Positions 26,943 to 35,899 of a DNA stretch of 38,317 nt are shown piece after piece. The position numbers and the translations under genes are program-made. Every line of letters starts with the position of its first letter. Within the stretch, counting starts at the first letter, position 1. The DNA is from Microcoleus sp. FACHB-DQ6 (GTDB lineage: Bacteria; Cyanobacteriota; Cyanobacteriia; Cyanobacteriales; Microcoleaceae): positions 1 to 38,317 of the forward strand of contig JACJNV010000138.1 of the NCBI GenBank assembly GCA_014695175.1. The letters run 5' to 3'. The notes under the pieces were generated by a model that saw only the letters and a list, made by a program, of their open reading frames with translations, ran no database searches and was not told the DNA's origin.

Positions 26943-28082
26943 ATGAAATTGGTTTGCACCCAAAGTGACCTCAACGCCAACCTCTCGTTGGTAAGTCGGG
27001 CCGTTCCCTCCCGCCCGACACATCCGGTACTAGCCAACGTGCTCTTAGTAGCCGATGAGGAAAATCAGCGGGTTAGCTTGACAGCTTTCGATCTCAGTTT
27101 GGGCATCCGTACCAGCTTCGCAGCAGAAGTGAGTGGCGGCGGCAGTTTTACAATACCCGCTAAATTGCTTAACGATATTGTTTCGAGACTCCCGGATGGA
27201 GAGATTACTTTAGAAGACGAAGCGGGGGACACCGTAGCATATCTCACTTGCAGTTCTGGCAGCTACCAAGTTAGAGGCATGGGCCCGGAAGAATTCCCAG
27301 AATTGCCCGCAATCGAAGCCGGAACAATCCTAAAATTGCCGCCGGAAGCCTTGATAGAAGGACTCAAAGGAACTTTATTTGCTACTAGCCCCGACGAGGC
27401 AAAACAGGTACTTGCAGGCGTGCATTTAAAGGTATTGCAAGATTGCTTGGAATTTGCAGCTACAGACGGCCACAGATTGGCAGTAGTTCAAACTGCCAAT
27501 GAAAAAGCTGAAGGCGAAGAAACGCAAGAAGAATTTGAAGTGACAGTCCCCGCTAAAGCATTGCGGGAAGTAGAAAGAATGCTGGTGATGCGCCAGTGGA
27601 CTGAACCTGTCACCCTCCATTTTGAACACGGTCAAGTAGTGTTTGAATGGGCAGACCAACGGCTGACAACCCGCACCTTGGAAGGGCAGTATCCCGCATA
27701 CAGGCAGTTGATTCCGCCCTCCTTTGAGCGACAAATTACTTTAGAAAGGCGATCGTTCTTAGCCGCAGTAGAAAGAATTGCAGTGTTTGCAGACCAAAAA
27801 AATAATATTCTCAAATGCAGCATCGACGAGGAGAATCAGGAAATTACTTTGTCTGTAGATGCTAAAGATGTCGGCTGCGGTAAAGAGTCAATGCCCGCAC
27901 AAATTTCTGGAGACAGCATAGATATTGCTTTCAACGTGAAATATCTGATTGATATCTTAAAAACGGCTCAATCCCCAGAAATTCAACTGCAATTAAACGG
28001 TGCTTTAGCCCCCGTAATTTTCCAGCCTTTGGGTGGAGTCAATGCTACATTCTTGGTGATGCCAGTTCAGCTAAGAGCTTAA
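26943..28082 (+). CDS. dnaN: DNA polymerase III beta sliding clamp
   Basis: This 379-residue protein forms the ring clamp that tethers polymerase III to DNA. It begins MKLVCTQSDLNANLSLVSRAVPSRPTHPVL, as beta clamps do, which decides the ATG at 26943 over an in-frame TTG at 26904. Further hallmarks are TAFDLSLGIRTSF, FATSPDEAKQVLAGVH, ATDGHRLAV and the C-terminal PVIFQPLGG...FLVMPVQLR. The length is normal for a three-domain clamp. No good Shine-Dalgarno sequence precedes the start. It follows the probable origin and is co-directional with dnaA. Confidence 0.97.
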   Translation: MKLVCTQSDLNANLSLVSRAVPSRPTHPVLANVLLVADEENQRVSLTAFDLSLGIRTSFAAEVSGGGSFTIPAKLLNDIVSRLPDGEITLEDEAGDTVAYLTCSSGSYQVRGMGPEEFPELPAIEAGTILKLPPEALIEGLKGTLFATSPDEAKQVLAGVHLKVLQDCLEFAATDGHRLAVVQTANEKAEGEETQEEFEVTVPAKALREVERMLVMRQWTEPVTLHFEHGQVVFEWADQRLTTRTLEGQYPAYRQLIPPSFERQITLERRSFLAAVERIAVFADQKNNILKCSIDEENQEITLSVDAKDVGCGKESMPAQISGDSIDIAFNVKYLIDILKTAQSPEIQLQLNGALAPVIFQPLGGVNATFLVMPVQLRA

Positions 28083-28086
28083 AAAG

Positions 28087-28146
28087 AGTCAGTAGTCATT
28101 AGTCATTAGTCATCAATCAACAGTCAACAGTCAACAGTCAACAATC
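28087..28146. repeat. Heptamer arrays (AGTCATT and CAACAGT)
   Basis: Three AGTCATT-like units are followed by about four CAACAGT-like units directly after dnaN. Both have a period of seven bases. Confidence 0.75.
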
Positions 28147-28205
28147 ACCGATGGTGCAACCGGAATCGATCTAATTAATCTGCGTTAATCTGTGTTTATC
28201 TGCCC

Positions 28206-28247
28206 TCATCTGCGGTTAAAAAAAGATAATTTATTAACCGCAGATGA
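28206..28247. terminator. 14-bp hairpin between dnaN and a converging kinase
   Basis: TCATCTGCGGTTAA (28206-28219) and its exact reverse complement (28234-28247) enclose a 14-base AT-rich loop. It lies between converging genes, so termination is plausible. The arms belong to a dispersed family around AACCGCAGATGA, and related words (TCTGCGTTAATCTG) lie at both sides. Confidence 0.5.
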
Positions 28248-28333
28248 CAAGGGATTGACGCTGATTCACGCAGATAAAGATCGGAGAAATAGGAGTAATT
28301 CCGCTCCTAACAGATTGGATATGACTTATTCGT

Positions 28334-29773
28334 TCAAATCAATGGTAACAAAATTTCAAATTCAGTACCTGTACCGGGCGTAGAATGCAAATTTAACTTG
28401 CCTTTATGCTTTTCCGTAACAATTTGATGGGTAATTGCCAACCCCAAACCGGTACCTTTGCCTGCGGGTTTAGTAGTAAAAAACGTCTCAAAAATCCGCC
28501 GCTGAATTTCTGGCGGAATTCCCGGCCCATTATCGGCAATTCTGATGGCTATCCAAGCGTTATTTTGATTTTTTTCCGCTGCTTCTGGGCATAAGTCGCC
28601 CTTTTGGCTGGCGCAGGATAGCTGTTTTGAATTGGGTCGATCGCCCATAACATAATTTTGAATTAATTCCGAATTCACGCAGTCTCCGTCAGCACTGTCT
28701 ATTAACTCAGTTTCAATAGTAATCGCAGGCACAAAATCTTTTTCTTCTTTTACCTCTTCCAAAGCGTCGATCGCATTGCTGATGATATTCATAAATACCT
28801 GGCTCAACTGACCCGAGTAACACTTGACTAAAGGCAAATCACCATAGCTTTTAACTACTTCAATGCCGTACTTGAGACGGTTTTTCATAATTAGCAGCGT
28901 ACTGTCAATACATTCATGGATGTTAGCTTGTTTCAAGTGGGTTTCGTCCATGTGAGAAAAGGTGTGGAGGCTGGTAACGAGTTCGGTCAGCCTCTGTGAT
29001 GAAACTTTCATGCTTTTGAGAATTTCCACCCAATCTTCTTGCAAAAAATCAAATTCTATGTGTTTTTTGAGTTGGTTAATTTTTTCGTTTTCACCCACAA
29101 TGTGTTCGTAAGCAGACAGCAAGTCCATGATGTCTGTCGAATAGTTGGACAAAAAGCCTAGATTTCCGCTGATGCAGGTGACGGGATTTCTAATTTCGTG
29201 GGCGACTCCAGCTACCATCTGGCCCAAACTGGCTAGTTTTTCGGTTTGAATTAGTTGAGATTGAGTTTGCTGCCTCAGCAATTTTGTCGCTAGTTCGTGA
29301 ATGTTGGATTGGGCTACTAACAGTTCGTGTACATCTAGCAAACTATAAGTTTGAGGCGACACTTGAACTACAATAGGTTCGTAAAGCAGTTCTTTCGATC
29401 GCAACAGCGACTTCCTTGCTGCATCCACGATTAAAGTATTGCTGGGAAAAATTAAACTCTCCGTTTCGGCAAAGCGGTACAAAGCCCTCACAGGTCGCTT
29501 TAAAAATAATTCTCGCCCAAAAGGACGGCTGATAAATTCTAAAAATCTCCGCCGGGAAATCATACCAGCAAATTCACCTTGATGGGTCACAATGACTCCC
29601 GGTAACAGCGGATTAGCTTCTAACATCTGAGAAATTCGCATTCCCCAATCCGTAGCTTCTACCTGAAAATCGTAAAGCGACAATTCTTGGAGAGTAGAGT
29701 CTAAACAAAGTGCTCCTAGGTCAGCCTCGGAGATGGGTCGAACTGGTCTTTCTACGCAGGAGGTATTCAACAT
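28334..29773 (-). CDS. Sensor histidine kinase with CBS-like N-terminal region
   Basis: This roughly 479-residue soluble kinase has an N-terminal region (about 15-170) that resembles paired CBS-type sensor modules: GVIVTHQGEFAGMISRRRF is followed by a basic helical stretch and PIVVQVSPQTYSLLDVHEL. A coiled coil leads to the H-box LASLGQMVAGVAHEIRNPV. The ATPase domain shows FMNIISNAIDALE, DNGPGIP and GTGLGLAITHQIV. The HEIRNP form places the core near NtrB-like kinases. The ATG at 29773 was chosen; an in-frame TTG at 29830 could lengthen the protein by 19 residues. Neither has a clear ribosome-binding site. No partner regulator is adjacent. Confidence 0.85.
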   Translation of the reverse strand: MLNTSCVERPVRPISEADLGALCLDSTLQELSLYDFQVEATDWGMRISQMLEANPLLPGVIVTHQGEFAGMISRRRFLEFISRPFGRELFLKRPVRALYRFAETESLIFPSNTLIVDAARKSLLRSKELLYEPIVVQVSPQTYSLLDVHELLVAQSNIHELATKLLRQQTQSQLIQTEKLASLGQMVAGVAHEIRNPVTCISGNLGFLSNYSTDIMDLLSAYEHIVGENEKINQLKKHIEFDFLQEDWVEILKSMKVSSQRLTELVTSLHTFSHMDETHLKQANIHECIDSTLLIMKNRLKYGIEVVKSYGDLPLVKCYSGQLSQVFMNIISNAIDALEEVKEEKDFVPAITIETELIDSADGDCVNSELIQNYVMGDRPNSKQLSCASQKGDLCPEAAEKNQNNAWIAIRIADNGPGIPPEIQRRIFETFFTTKPAGKGTGLGLAITHQIVTEKHKGKLNLHSTPGTGTEFEILLPLI

Positions 29774-30200
29774 AAATTCATCAGTACGCTTTTTTGGGGT
29801 TATATTTGCTAGCAGACATTCAGCTACCAAAGGTCAGCAGGTAAGTTGCTGAGTGCTTTGACCGGGATCATCCTGACAAACTGCTTTTTTAATTACACAA
29901 AAAACTGACTGTAGTAAATGGGATTTTACCACTTAAAGTATTAGGCAATATTAAGTATCACCGAGATAAATGCGCCCTGGCTATGTCTGACTTTATTTTA
30001 GACTGACTTGAGGGGTATTAACGCTTGGTCCGACTATTTAATTATTCATTAACCTTGAGTAATTTTTTTAACCTTGTGTTAATAAAATTATTAAGCTGAA
30101 AAATCTATTTAATGGACAAGAGAGGAAAATCAAAATTGCCCGATCGCCCACCCGATGCACGCCGTCAGGAGACAAGTTAAAAGCAGAAATTGGGGCGATC

Positions 30201-30252
30201 GCGTCCCGGAGTTTTAGCTTGCAATCGCGATGGCGGGACGCCTTGCAAGCTA
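30201..30252. repeat. Interleaved inverted repeats with pseudoknot topology
   Basis: GCGTCCCG (30201-30208) pairs with CGGGACGC (30234-30241), and TAGCTTGCAA (30215-30224) pairs with TTGCAAGCTA (30243-30252). The arms alternate, so both stems together would form a pseudoknot. A related word set (GCGATGGCGTCCCGCC, GCAAGCTA) occurs near 24714-24742, which marks a dispersed family. Confidence 0.6.
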
Positions 30253-30417
30253 GGGCATTTGAGGCGATTTCATCCCATCTCCCCGATCCGGTACTCGCAA
30301 CCCCCCGTAACGTTCAGCCAGCGACACACCTGCCAGTGCGCCCCCTATAGGTTTGTAGTGAAAACTAAAGTCATCGCAACAAACCAATTTTATAGCAATC
30401 GTTATATAAAACAGTTA

Positions 30418-30535
30418 GGGAGCATCTCATATTTGTAAAAACACTTCTTCTTCCTCCTTCCTTCTGACTCTTTCCTCCGGGCTCCTGGCTCCTAACTCCA
30501 ATTTTGGGCTTGGCTGCTTTCATTGAGATGTTCCC
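30418..30535. repeat. 118-bp unit with GGGAGCATCTCA inverted ends
   Basis: The left end GGGAGCATCTCA (30418-30429) and right end TGAGATGTTCCC (30524-30535) are inverted copies with one mismatch that would be a G-U pair in RNA. The interior is pyrimidine-rich and non-coding. A small non-autonomous element is plausible. Confidence 0.4.
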
Positions 30536-30882
30536 AAAACTTAGCCTCGCCCGCAATCTGCAAAATCAGCCTTGGCATTTGTTCTACAATCAATTATTGT
30601 TAACCGAAAGACCCATCAAATCTGCGACGGTTTGCCGAGTCAATTATTGATTGGCTGTACGAGGCGGATATGAAGAAAACTTCAGTCAAATTCAAACAAG
30701 TTTAACCAGTCCAAATCATTCAATGCCTCAGCATTGATTAAATTAGAAGGTTTCCAAAATTCAGCAAAAAAAAGGCTAAAAAAAATTAACTGGCTCTTAA
30801 CTTAGTGCTATGCTTTGGTATGATCTACAAGGAGTTCTACCAAAGACGTATAACTAAATAGCAATCTACCAGTAGGTGATCG

Positions 30883-31962
30883 ATGCAACCCGCCCTCACG
30901 AACCAGTTAAACAATGCTTTTACCCTTTTTCTCAGCTTGTTAGTAGAAGCAATACCTTTTCTGCTGCTGGGAGTTTTATTCTCAGGGTTGCTGCTGGGGT
31001 TTGTAGACGAACGCAAACTCGTATCCCGCATCCCGCGAAACCCGCTACTGGGGGCTTTGATGGGCAGTTCGATCGGCTTTTTGTTTCCCGTGTGCGAGTG
31101 CGGTAACGTGCCCGTAGCCCGTCGGCTACTGATGCAGGGAGTGCCCGCACCAGCGGCGATCGGCTTTTTGCTCGCGGCCCCCACCATCAACCCCGTGGTA
31201 ATTTGGGCGACTTGGACGGCATTTCGCGATCAGCCAGAAATTGTAGTTTTGCGGGTGGTATTTTCCCTAATCACAGCCACAATTATCGGCTGGGTGTTCA
31301 GCACCCAAAAAGACTTGCGGCCTCTGCTGCAACCCTCTGTAGCGCGCGCTATCCCCCTGCCAAAACCCGAGTTTTCCGAAAAAAAACTCGTCCAAGCCAA
31401 CACTCCGCTGCTGTTGCAGTCGGGAACTTTTATGCTGGGTCAGCCGGGTGGAGCGGTGCCGATCGAATCCTTGCTACAAGACGACTGGAAGCCATTACAA
31501 ACAGACCAAACAGAAAAAACCTCGAAACGTTCCTCCATGTTCCACCGCGTTTCTAAAGAGCGTCTGCGCCTGCTTTTAGATACTATGGTACAGGAGTTGC
31601 GCGAATTGGGAGGAGTGTTGGTAATCGGAAGTGCGATCGCAGCCATCATTCAAGTTGGCGCCCCCCGCGAACTAATTCTCAACCTCGGCCAAGGCCCCGT
31701 TTCCTCGATTTTAGCCATGCTGCTCTTAGGCGCAGTCGTATCGATTTGTTCTACAGTAGATGCCTTTTTTGCCCTGTCTTTTGCTTCCACATTTACCAGC
31801 GGTTCGCTGTTAGCATTTCTCGTTTTCGGCCCGATGATTGACCTCAAAGGCATCGGTTTAATGCTGTCAATTTTTAAAAGTCGAGCCGTAGTTTACATCA
31901 TTGTCTTGGCAGCTCAGTTAACCTTTTTAATGACCCTCGCTGTAAACTTGCATTTAGGTTAA
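30883..31962 (+). CDS. DUF318/YraQ-family permease
   Basis: This 359-residue membrane protein belongs to the DUF318 (ArsP_1, YraQ) permease group. It has about eight hydrophobic segments in two halves (roughly 13-40, 60-80, 95-118, 128-148, then 235-260, 270-295, 300-325, 332-355), separated by a long polar loop (150-230). The conserved FLFPVCECGNVPVARRL signature with its two cysteines is present, as is AAPTINPVVIWATW. A ribosome-binding site AGTAGGTG precedes the ATG. The next gene encodes the DUF1980 partner, as with ycgR-ycgQ in Bacillus. That pairing has been associated with metal homeostasis, but the substrate is not known from sequence. Confidence 0.85.
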   Translation: MQPALTNQLNNAFTLFLSLLVEAIPFLLLGVLFSGLLLGFVDERKLVSRIPRNPLLGALMGSSIGFLFPVCECGNVPVARRLLMQGVPAPAAIGFLLAAPTINPVVIWATWTAFRDQPEIVVLRVVFSLITATIIGWVFSTQKDLRPLLQPSVARAIPLPKPEFSEKKLVQANTPLLLQSGTFMLGQPGGAVPIESLLQDDWKPLQTDQTEKTSKRSSMFHRVSKERLRLLLDTMVQELRELGGVLVIGSAIAAIIQVGAPRELILNLGQGPVSSILAMLLLGAVVSICSTVDAFFALSFASTFTSGSLLAFLVFGPMIDLKGIGLMLSIFKSRAVVYIIVLAAQLTFLMTLAVNLHLG

Positions 31963-32148
31963 TAAATGAGCTGGGACAGACAACTAATACCCTTTTCGAT
32001 TTGCAATCTTTAATTATTTTGAGCCACGACACGGAAATCGATATACAGATAGCTATTTTTTCCCTCTTCCTTGTTCCTTATTTCCTCTTGTTCTTCCTTT
32101 TTCCTTCCTGCAACGTTCTAGTTTCCAATTCTCAATGACTCTTAAAAA

Positions 32149-32937
32149 ATGAATGTTAAAAAAATTAGCCCCTGGCTGGACGCCCTAGCTATATTAGCGT
32201 GGGGAATACTGCTTCTTAAATATTGGATTACCGGCAAATTAAGCATTCTCATTCACCCCCATTACTTTGGCTTGACTTTAGCTGGAGGAATCGGCTTAAT
32301 GGTTATTGGGGGTTTAAAAACTTGGGAACTCTTAAAACTCGATCGCACCACAAAGCAATCGCGGACATCACCAGCAAATAACTCTCTCAGAATTACAGAA
32401 GTTGAACACGTTACTTTGTTTCCCCCCAGTATCGGCAGCACCTTAATGTTGAGCGTCGCATTAATAGGTTTACTAACAACGCCGCGCACATTTACCAGCC
32501 AGACAGCATTAGAACGAGGCCTCACCGAATCCCTGCCCATCACCAGACTGCAACCTCAAGAATTTCGCAATACTACAAAACCCGAACAGCGATCGCTCGT
32601 CGAATGGGTGCGGCTGTTAAATTTCAATCCCGAACCGGATACATACACAGGTCAAAAAGTCAAAGTTCAAGGATTTGTAATTCACCCGCCCAACATAGCA
32701 GAACAATATATGTGGATCGGGCGTTTTATCATTACTTGCTGCGCGGCGGACGCCTATCCGATCGGGTTGCCAGTAAAATTATCGATCGGTCAAAACCGCG
32801 CCGCCTTTGCCCCAGACAGTTGGCTAGAAATAGAAGGAGAAACGATTGTAGAAGAACTGCAAGGCAAGCGCAAATTAATCATTCAAGCATCCTCCCTCAA
32901 ACCAATTCCCGAACCAAAAAACCCTTATGATTATTAG
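32149..32937 (+). CDS. DUF1980/TIGR03943-type permease partner protein
   Basis: This 262-residue protein has membrane helices near 9-28, 38-57 and 98-116. It then has a soluble C-terminal domain (about 155-255) containing VKVQGFVIHPP, a CCAADAYP cysteine motif and DSWLEIEGE. This matches the DUF1980 (YcgQ-like) family, which accompanies DUF318 permeases. The paired cysteines may bind a metal. It lies 186 bases after the permease on the same strand and probably works with it in the membrane, although the spacer is long and pyrimidine-rich. Confidence 0.85.
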   Translation: MNVKKISPWLDALAILAWGILLLKYWITGKLSILIHPHYFGLTLAGGIGLMVIGGLKTWELLKLDRTTKQSRTSPANNSLRITEVEHVTLFPPSIGSTLMLSVALIGLLTTPRTFTSQTALERGLTESLPITRLQPQEFRNTTKPEQRSLVEWVRLLNFNPEPDTYTGQKVKVQGFVIHPPNIAEQYMWIGRFIITCCAADAYPIGLPVKLSIGQNRAAFAPDSWLEIEGETIVEELQGKRKLIIQASSLKPIPEPKNPYDY

Positions 32938-33122
32938 ATGTGGAGTAAGTATGAGATTAAATTATACCTTTCTGATTGCGAGATGGACACTCCAGACCCG
33001 TCCTCCGTATACAAATTAAGATACTGTACAGTCAGCTATAAAAGTTGCAACAGCATCCTGTAGTAGTTGCCAAAAGTAAATTCAGCAACTACACTCGTCA
33101 TTAGTAAATAAATTCTGAGTAT

Positions 33123-34499
33123 ATGTCATCCGGAAAAAAATTAGCTATCAAAGGTGCAGCCTGGACGATCGTCAGCTATGGAAGCAGTCAAATTATCCGA
33201 TTTGGCAGCAACTTAATCCTGACGCGTCTGCTTTTGCCCGAACTATTTGGTCTGGTAGGTCTAGCCTACGTTTTCATCACAGGGATCAACTTATTTTCAG
33301 ACATAGGTCTAGGCCCAAGCATCATCCAGAATAAGCGCGGGGAAGATCCTCAATTTCTCAACACCGCTTGGACACTGCAAGTCATTCGCAGCTTTTTGGT
33401 GTGGATTTGTTTGATTATAATTACCAAGCCTGTTGCTAGTTTTTATGGAGAGCCCCGTCTCCTGTGGTTGATTCCAGTAATAGGTATAAATTCCATACTA
33501 GGAGGGTTTAAATCCACAGCCACAGCCAGCCTAGAACGCAAAATGGCACTGAAGAAAGTAGTAATTTTTGAATTGTGCCAACAGATTTTTTCTACAATAG
33601 TGATGATTGTCTGGGCATGGTTCGATCGCAGCATCTGGGCGATCGTTGCAGGCGGCTTTACTGGAGCTTTAATAGAGGTAGTAGGGAGCCATTTTTTGAT
33701 TCCCGGCAAGTCAAATCGCTTTGCTTGGGATAAAGAAGCAGCTAAAGAAATATTTTCTTATGGGAAATGGATATTTTTGTCTACGGCTTTGTTTTTCTTG
33801 TGTTCTCAAGCCGATAGACTCATCCTGGGGAAAATATTTACTTTAACAATGTTGGGCATTTACGGCATAGCTTTTACTCTCGGCGATATGCCGCGCCAAG
33901 TAATCATCGCCATTAGCGGCAGGGTGATTTTTCCCTCGATTTCTATGCTGGCCGACTTGCCGCGGGAGGAGTTGCGCGCCAAGATACTTAAGAACCGCAA
34001 GCTACTTCTAATACCGTTAGCCGTAGGTTTAGCAATTTTTGTGAGCTTTGGAGATTACTTAATTTTAACACTGTATCGCAAAGAGTATCTGGCTGCATCT
34101 TGGATGATGCCAATCTTGGCTTTAGGTATCTGGCACACCACCCTCTACAATATGATGGGTTCTTGTCTGCTAGCCGTAGGAAAGTCTCAGTACCCAGCTA
34201 TGGGCAATCTGCTGACTTTTGTTAATCTATGTATAAGTATACCGCTGGGATACTACTTAAAAGGTAATTTAGGTGCCGTGATTGCTGTAGCTCTCGGCGA
34301 CCTCCCTAGCTATGCAGTAACTAACTACGGTTTGTGGCGAGAAGGACTAACTTGTTTTTGGCAGGATATTCAATTAACAGGGCTGTTTGTAGGGGTGCTG
34401 GCAAGTCTACTTTGGTGTAGAGTCGCCTTTGGTTGGGGCCTCCCAATCGATAAAATATCACCGATGGATTTAATTCCCATCAATCAACTGTTTCAGTAA
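33123..34499 (+). CDS. Polysaccharide flippase (Wzx/MATE-like)
   Basis: This 458-residue membrane protein has the sequence character of O-antigen or polysaccharide flippases, which move lipid-linked sugar units across the cytoplasmic membrane. It starts with an amphipathic segment and SYGSSQIIRFGSNLILTRLL, typical of the family, followed by about twelve to fourteen hydrophobic helices. The length is usual or slightly short; the C-terminus ends abruptly at NQLFQ. It is followed 20 bases later by a glycosyltransferase-like gene, which supports a surface-polysaccharide cluster. Substrate specificity cannot be read. Confidence 0.88.
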   Translation: MSSGKKLAIKGAAWTIVSYGSSQIIRFGSNLILTRLLLPELFGLVGLAYVFITGINLFSDIGLGPSIIQNKRGEDPQFLNTAWTLQVIRSFLVWICLIIITKPVASFYGEPRLLWLIPVIGINSILGGFKSTATASLERKMALKKVVIFELCQQIFSTIVMIVWAWFDRSIWAIVAGGFTGALIEVVGSHFLIPGKSNRFAWDKEAAKEIFSYGKWIFLSTALFFLCSQADRLILGKIFTLTMLGIYGIAFTLGDMPRQVIIAISGRVIFPSISMLADLPREELRAKILKNRKLLLIPLAVGLAIFVSFGDYLILTLYRKEYLAASWMMPILALGIWHTTLYNMMGSCLLAVGKSQYPAMGNLLTFVNLCISIPLGYYLKGNLGAVIAVALGDLPSYAVTNYGLWREGLTCFWQDIQLTGLFVGVLASLLWCRVAFGWGLPIDKISPMDLIPINQLFQ

Positions 34500-34504
34500 A
34501 CAAA

Positions 34505-34510
34505 AAGGAG
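34505..34510 (+). promoter_or_regulatory. Ribosome-binding site fixing the start at 34520
   Basis: The word AAGGAG ends one base before an ATG at 34511, too close to use it. The ATG at 34520 lies nine bases downstream and is the credible start of the glycosyltransferase-like reading frame. Confidence 0.65.
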
Positions 34511-34519
34511 ATGGTCTCT

Positions 34520-35512
34520 ATGTCAGCCGAACACAATACAAGAAGAAAAGTTATGCACTTTATCTTTTTACAAATGGCTCTGTTACAAGAAATATCGCGA
34601 GTAGCCACGAGGTATACTAAACTGATGTTTTTTTATCAAATAAATCGCATTATAAATTTATTCAAAGAAATAGAAGCCCCCAAAAAAGAACGCCCCAAAG
34701 TCTTTGCGGCTGTCGAACACATTACATCAGTTGAAGAATCTAACAATCCAGAAAAAGGCGCAGCAAAAATAGAGAGACTCAGGCACACAATAGATGGACT
34801 GTTGACGAGTTTTGCTCATGGCGACCTGACAATTACTATCCAAACTCTACCGAACCGCCACATTACAGCCTACTTACCTGAATATCAAATTAAGTGCATT
34901 CAGATACAAGAAGGCCCTGAATGCGACCCCATGTTTGTAGAGTTTAGATTTCAGGAATAATTGGTCGAAAGAGTAGAAAATTTTGACTGGTTTTTATTCA
35001 TAGAAGATGACATTGTTTTGTACGATGCTTTCATTATAGAAAAATTAGAAAGTTTTAACGTACAAAGCGGGTATGAGAAGGCTATTCTTTACCCAAACCG
35101 TTTTGAAATGTATGAAGGAACCAAGAGATATATTGATTTGACAATAGATCCGCGGCTCTCGTGGAATCAGCTATCTAGTGTAGAGATAGAAACTGTAAAA
35201 TTTGCTGAGTATAGCAATCCTCATTCAGGATTTTACTGTTTGTCAAGAAAGCAGATGAAACAGTGGATAAAATCAGGTCGCATCTTCAAAAATCAAGTAG
35301 TGAATGTCGGACCTTTAGAGAGTGCAGCAACTTTTTGTATTTGGGAATGTTTCTCAATATATAAGCCTCACCAGTCAAACTTAAACTATTTTGAGGTCAG
35401 GCATTACGATAGCAAATATTCTAAGTTATATCCCGAACCGGAATTGCCGTATACACTGTCAGCGGTCATTGGTGACAACTTAGGAAGTTGCCACCAATGT
35501 CAAGTGAGATAG
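34520..35512 (+). pseudogene. Glycosyltransferase-like gene split by one in-frame stop and overrun by an IS end
   Basis: One reading frame of 330 codons is interrupted by a single TAA at 34958-34960. The first part (146 residues) contains VFAAVEHI and HITAYLPEYQ. The second continues in the same frame with ENFDWFLFIEDDIVLYDAFI, whose EDD recalls the metal-binding acidic motif of GT-A glycosyltransferases. It then has NPHSGFYCLSRKQM and ESAATFCIWECF. The TAA would be a single C-to-T change from CAA. From about codon 317 (base 35467) the frame runs into an IS4-type terminal repeat, so the natural C-terminus is also lost. It follows the flippase by 20 bases, so it was probably a sugar transferase of the same pathway. 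A sequencing error at the stop cannot be excluded. Confidence 0.7.
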
Positions 35513-35790
35513 GCAGAGAGATTTAACTGCTGTCTGATCCTGGATTTATGCTCATATTTGACAATCCTCAAATCCTGGTTCTCCCTCGCAGAAAAATAGG
35601 CTATCGGATCGGACGCCTTGCCACAAGAATAGGCATGGTTAAAGTGATAGAATCCGCGAAACAACATTTCTAAATAAATCTGCTCAGTACAGAGATCTAA
35701 TTCATCAGCAACGGCCTCAGCCACATCCAGTAATACCGCTTCAGTTGAGGCGAGCTGGTATATTCCGATCGCGAATATAATCTGGATTGA
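35500..35790 (-). pseudogene. IS4-type transposase C-terminal fragment
   Basis: The minus strand encodes LLDVAEAVADELDL, IYLEMLFRGFYHFNHAY, ASDPIAYFSARENQDL and RIVKYEHKSR. These match, motif by motif, the C-terminus of the transposase relic near the right edge of the window (DLGDAVAEEM, ISLEMIYRGLYHF, AADPVKYLAAEENRDL). The catalytic part is absent, and the residues before LLDVAEAV no longer resemble a transposase. It is a dead remnant inside the 451-bp element. Confidence 0.75.
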
Positions 35791-35870
35791 TTGTACGTCG
35801 TTTTCCCATGTTGCTCCTCTTCCACACCTTACAGACCAGATTACCTTACACGCTCGAGCTGGAGGCAAGC

Positions 35871-35899
35871 CTGAAGTTCCCCGAAGCGGGGAACTTCAG
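35871..35899. repeat. Perfect hairpin inside the IS relic
   Basis: CTGAAGTTCCCC and GGGGAACTTCAG form a 12-bp stem with the loop GAAGC, just inside the right inverted repeat. It could terminate transcription entering the element. Confidence 0.6.

Larger units (their letters stand above)
29831..30882. other. 1-kb spacer with structured repeats, no gene recognised
   Basis: No credible coding frame was seen. The left part (29880-30110) is AT-rich and probably holds the kinase promoter. The middle holds interleaved inverted repeats (30201-30252). The right part holds a unit bounded by GGGAGCATCTCA and TGAGATGTTCCC (30418-30535). The last 100 bases should hold the permease promoter; a Shine-Dalgarno AGTAGGTG precedes the permease ATG. 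No metal-regulator operator was identified. Confidence 0.5.

Noticed and set aside
30190..30438. Possible small gene in the 1-kb spacer
   Set aside because: It runs through the interleaved inverted repeats and into a palindromic repeat, with no recognisable protein features.
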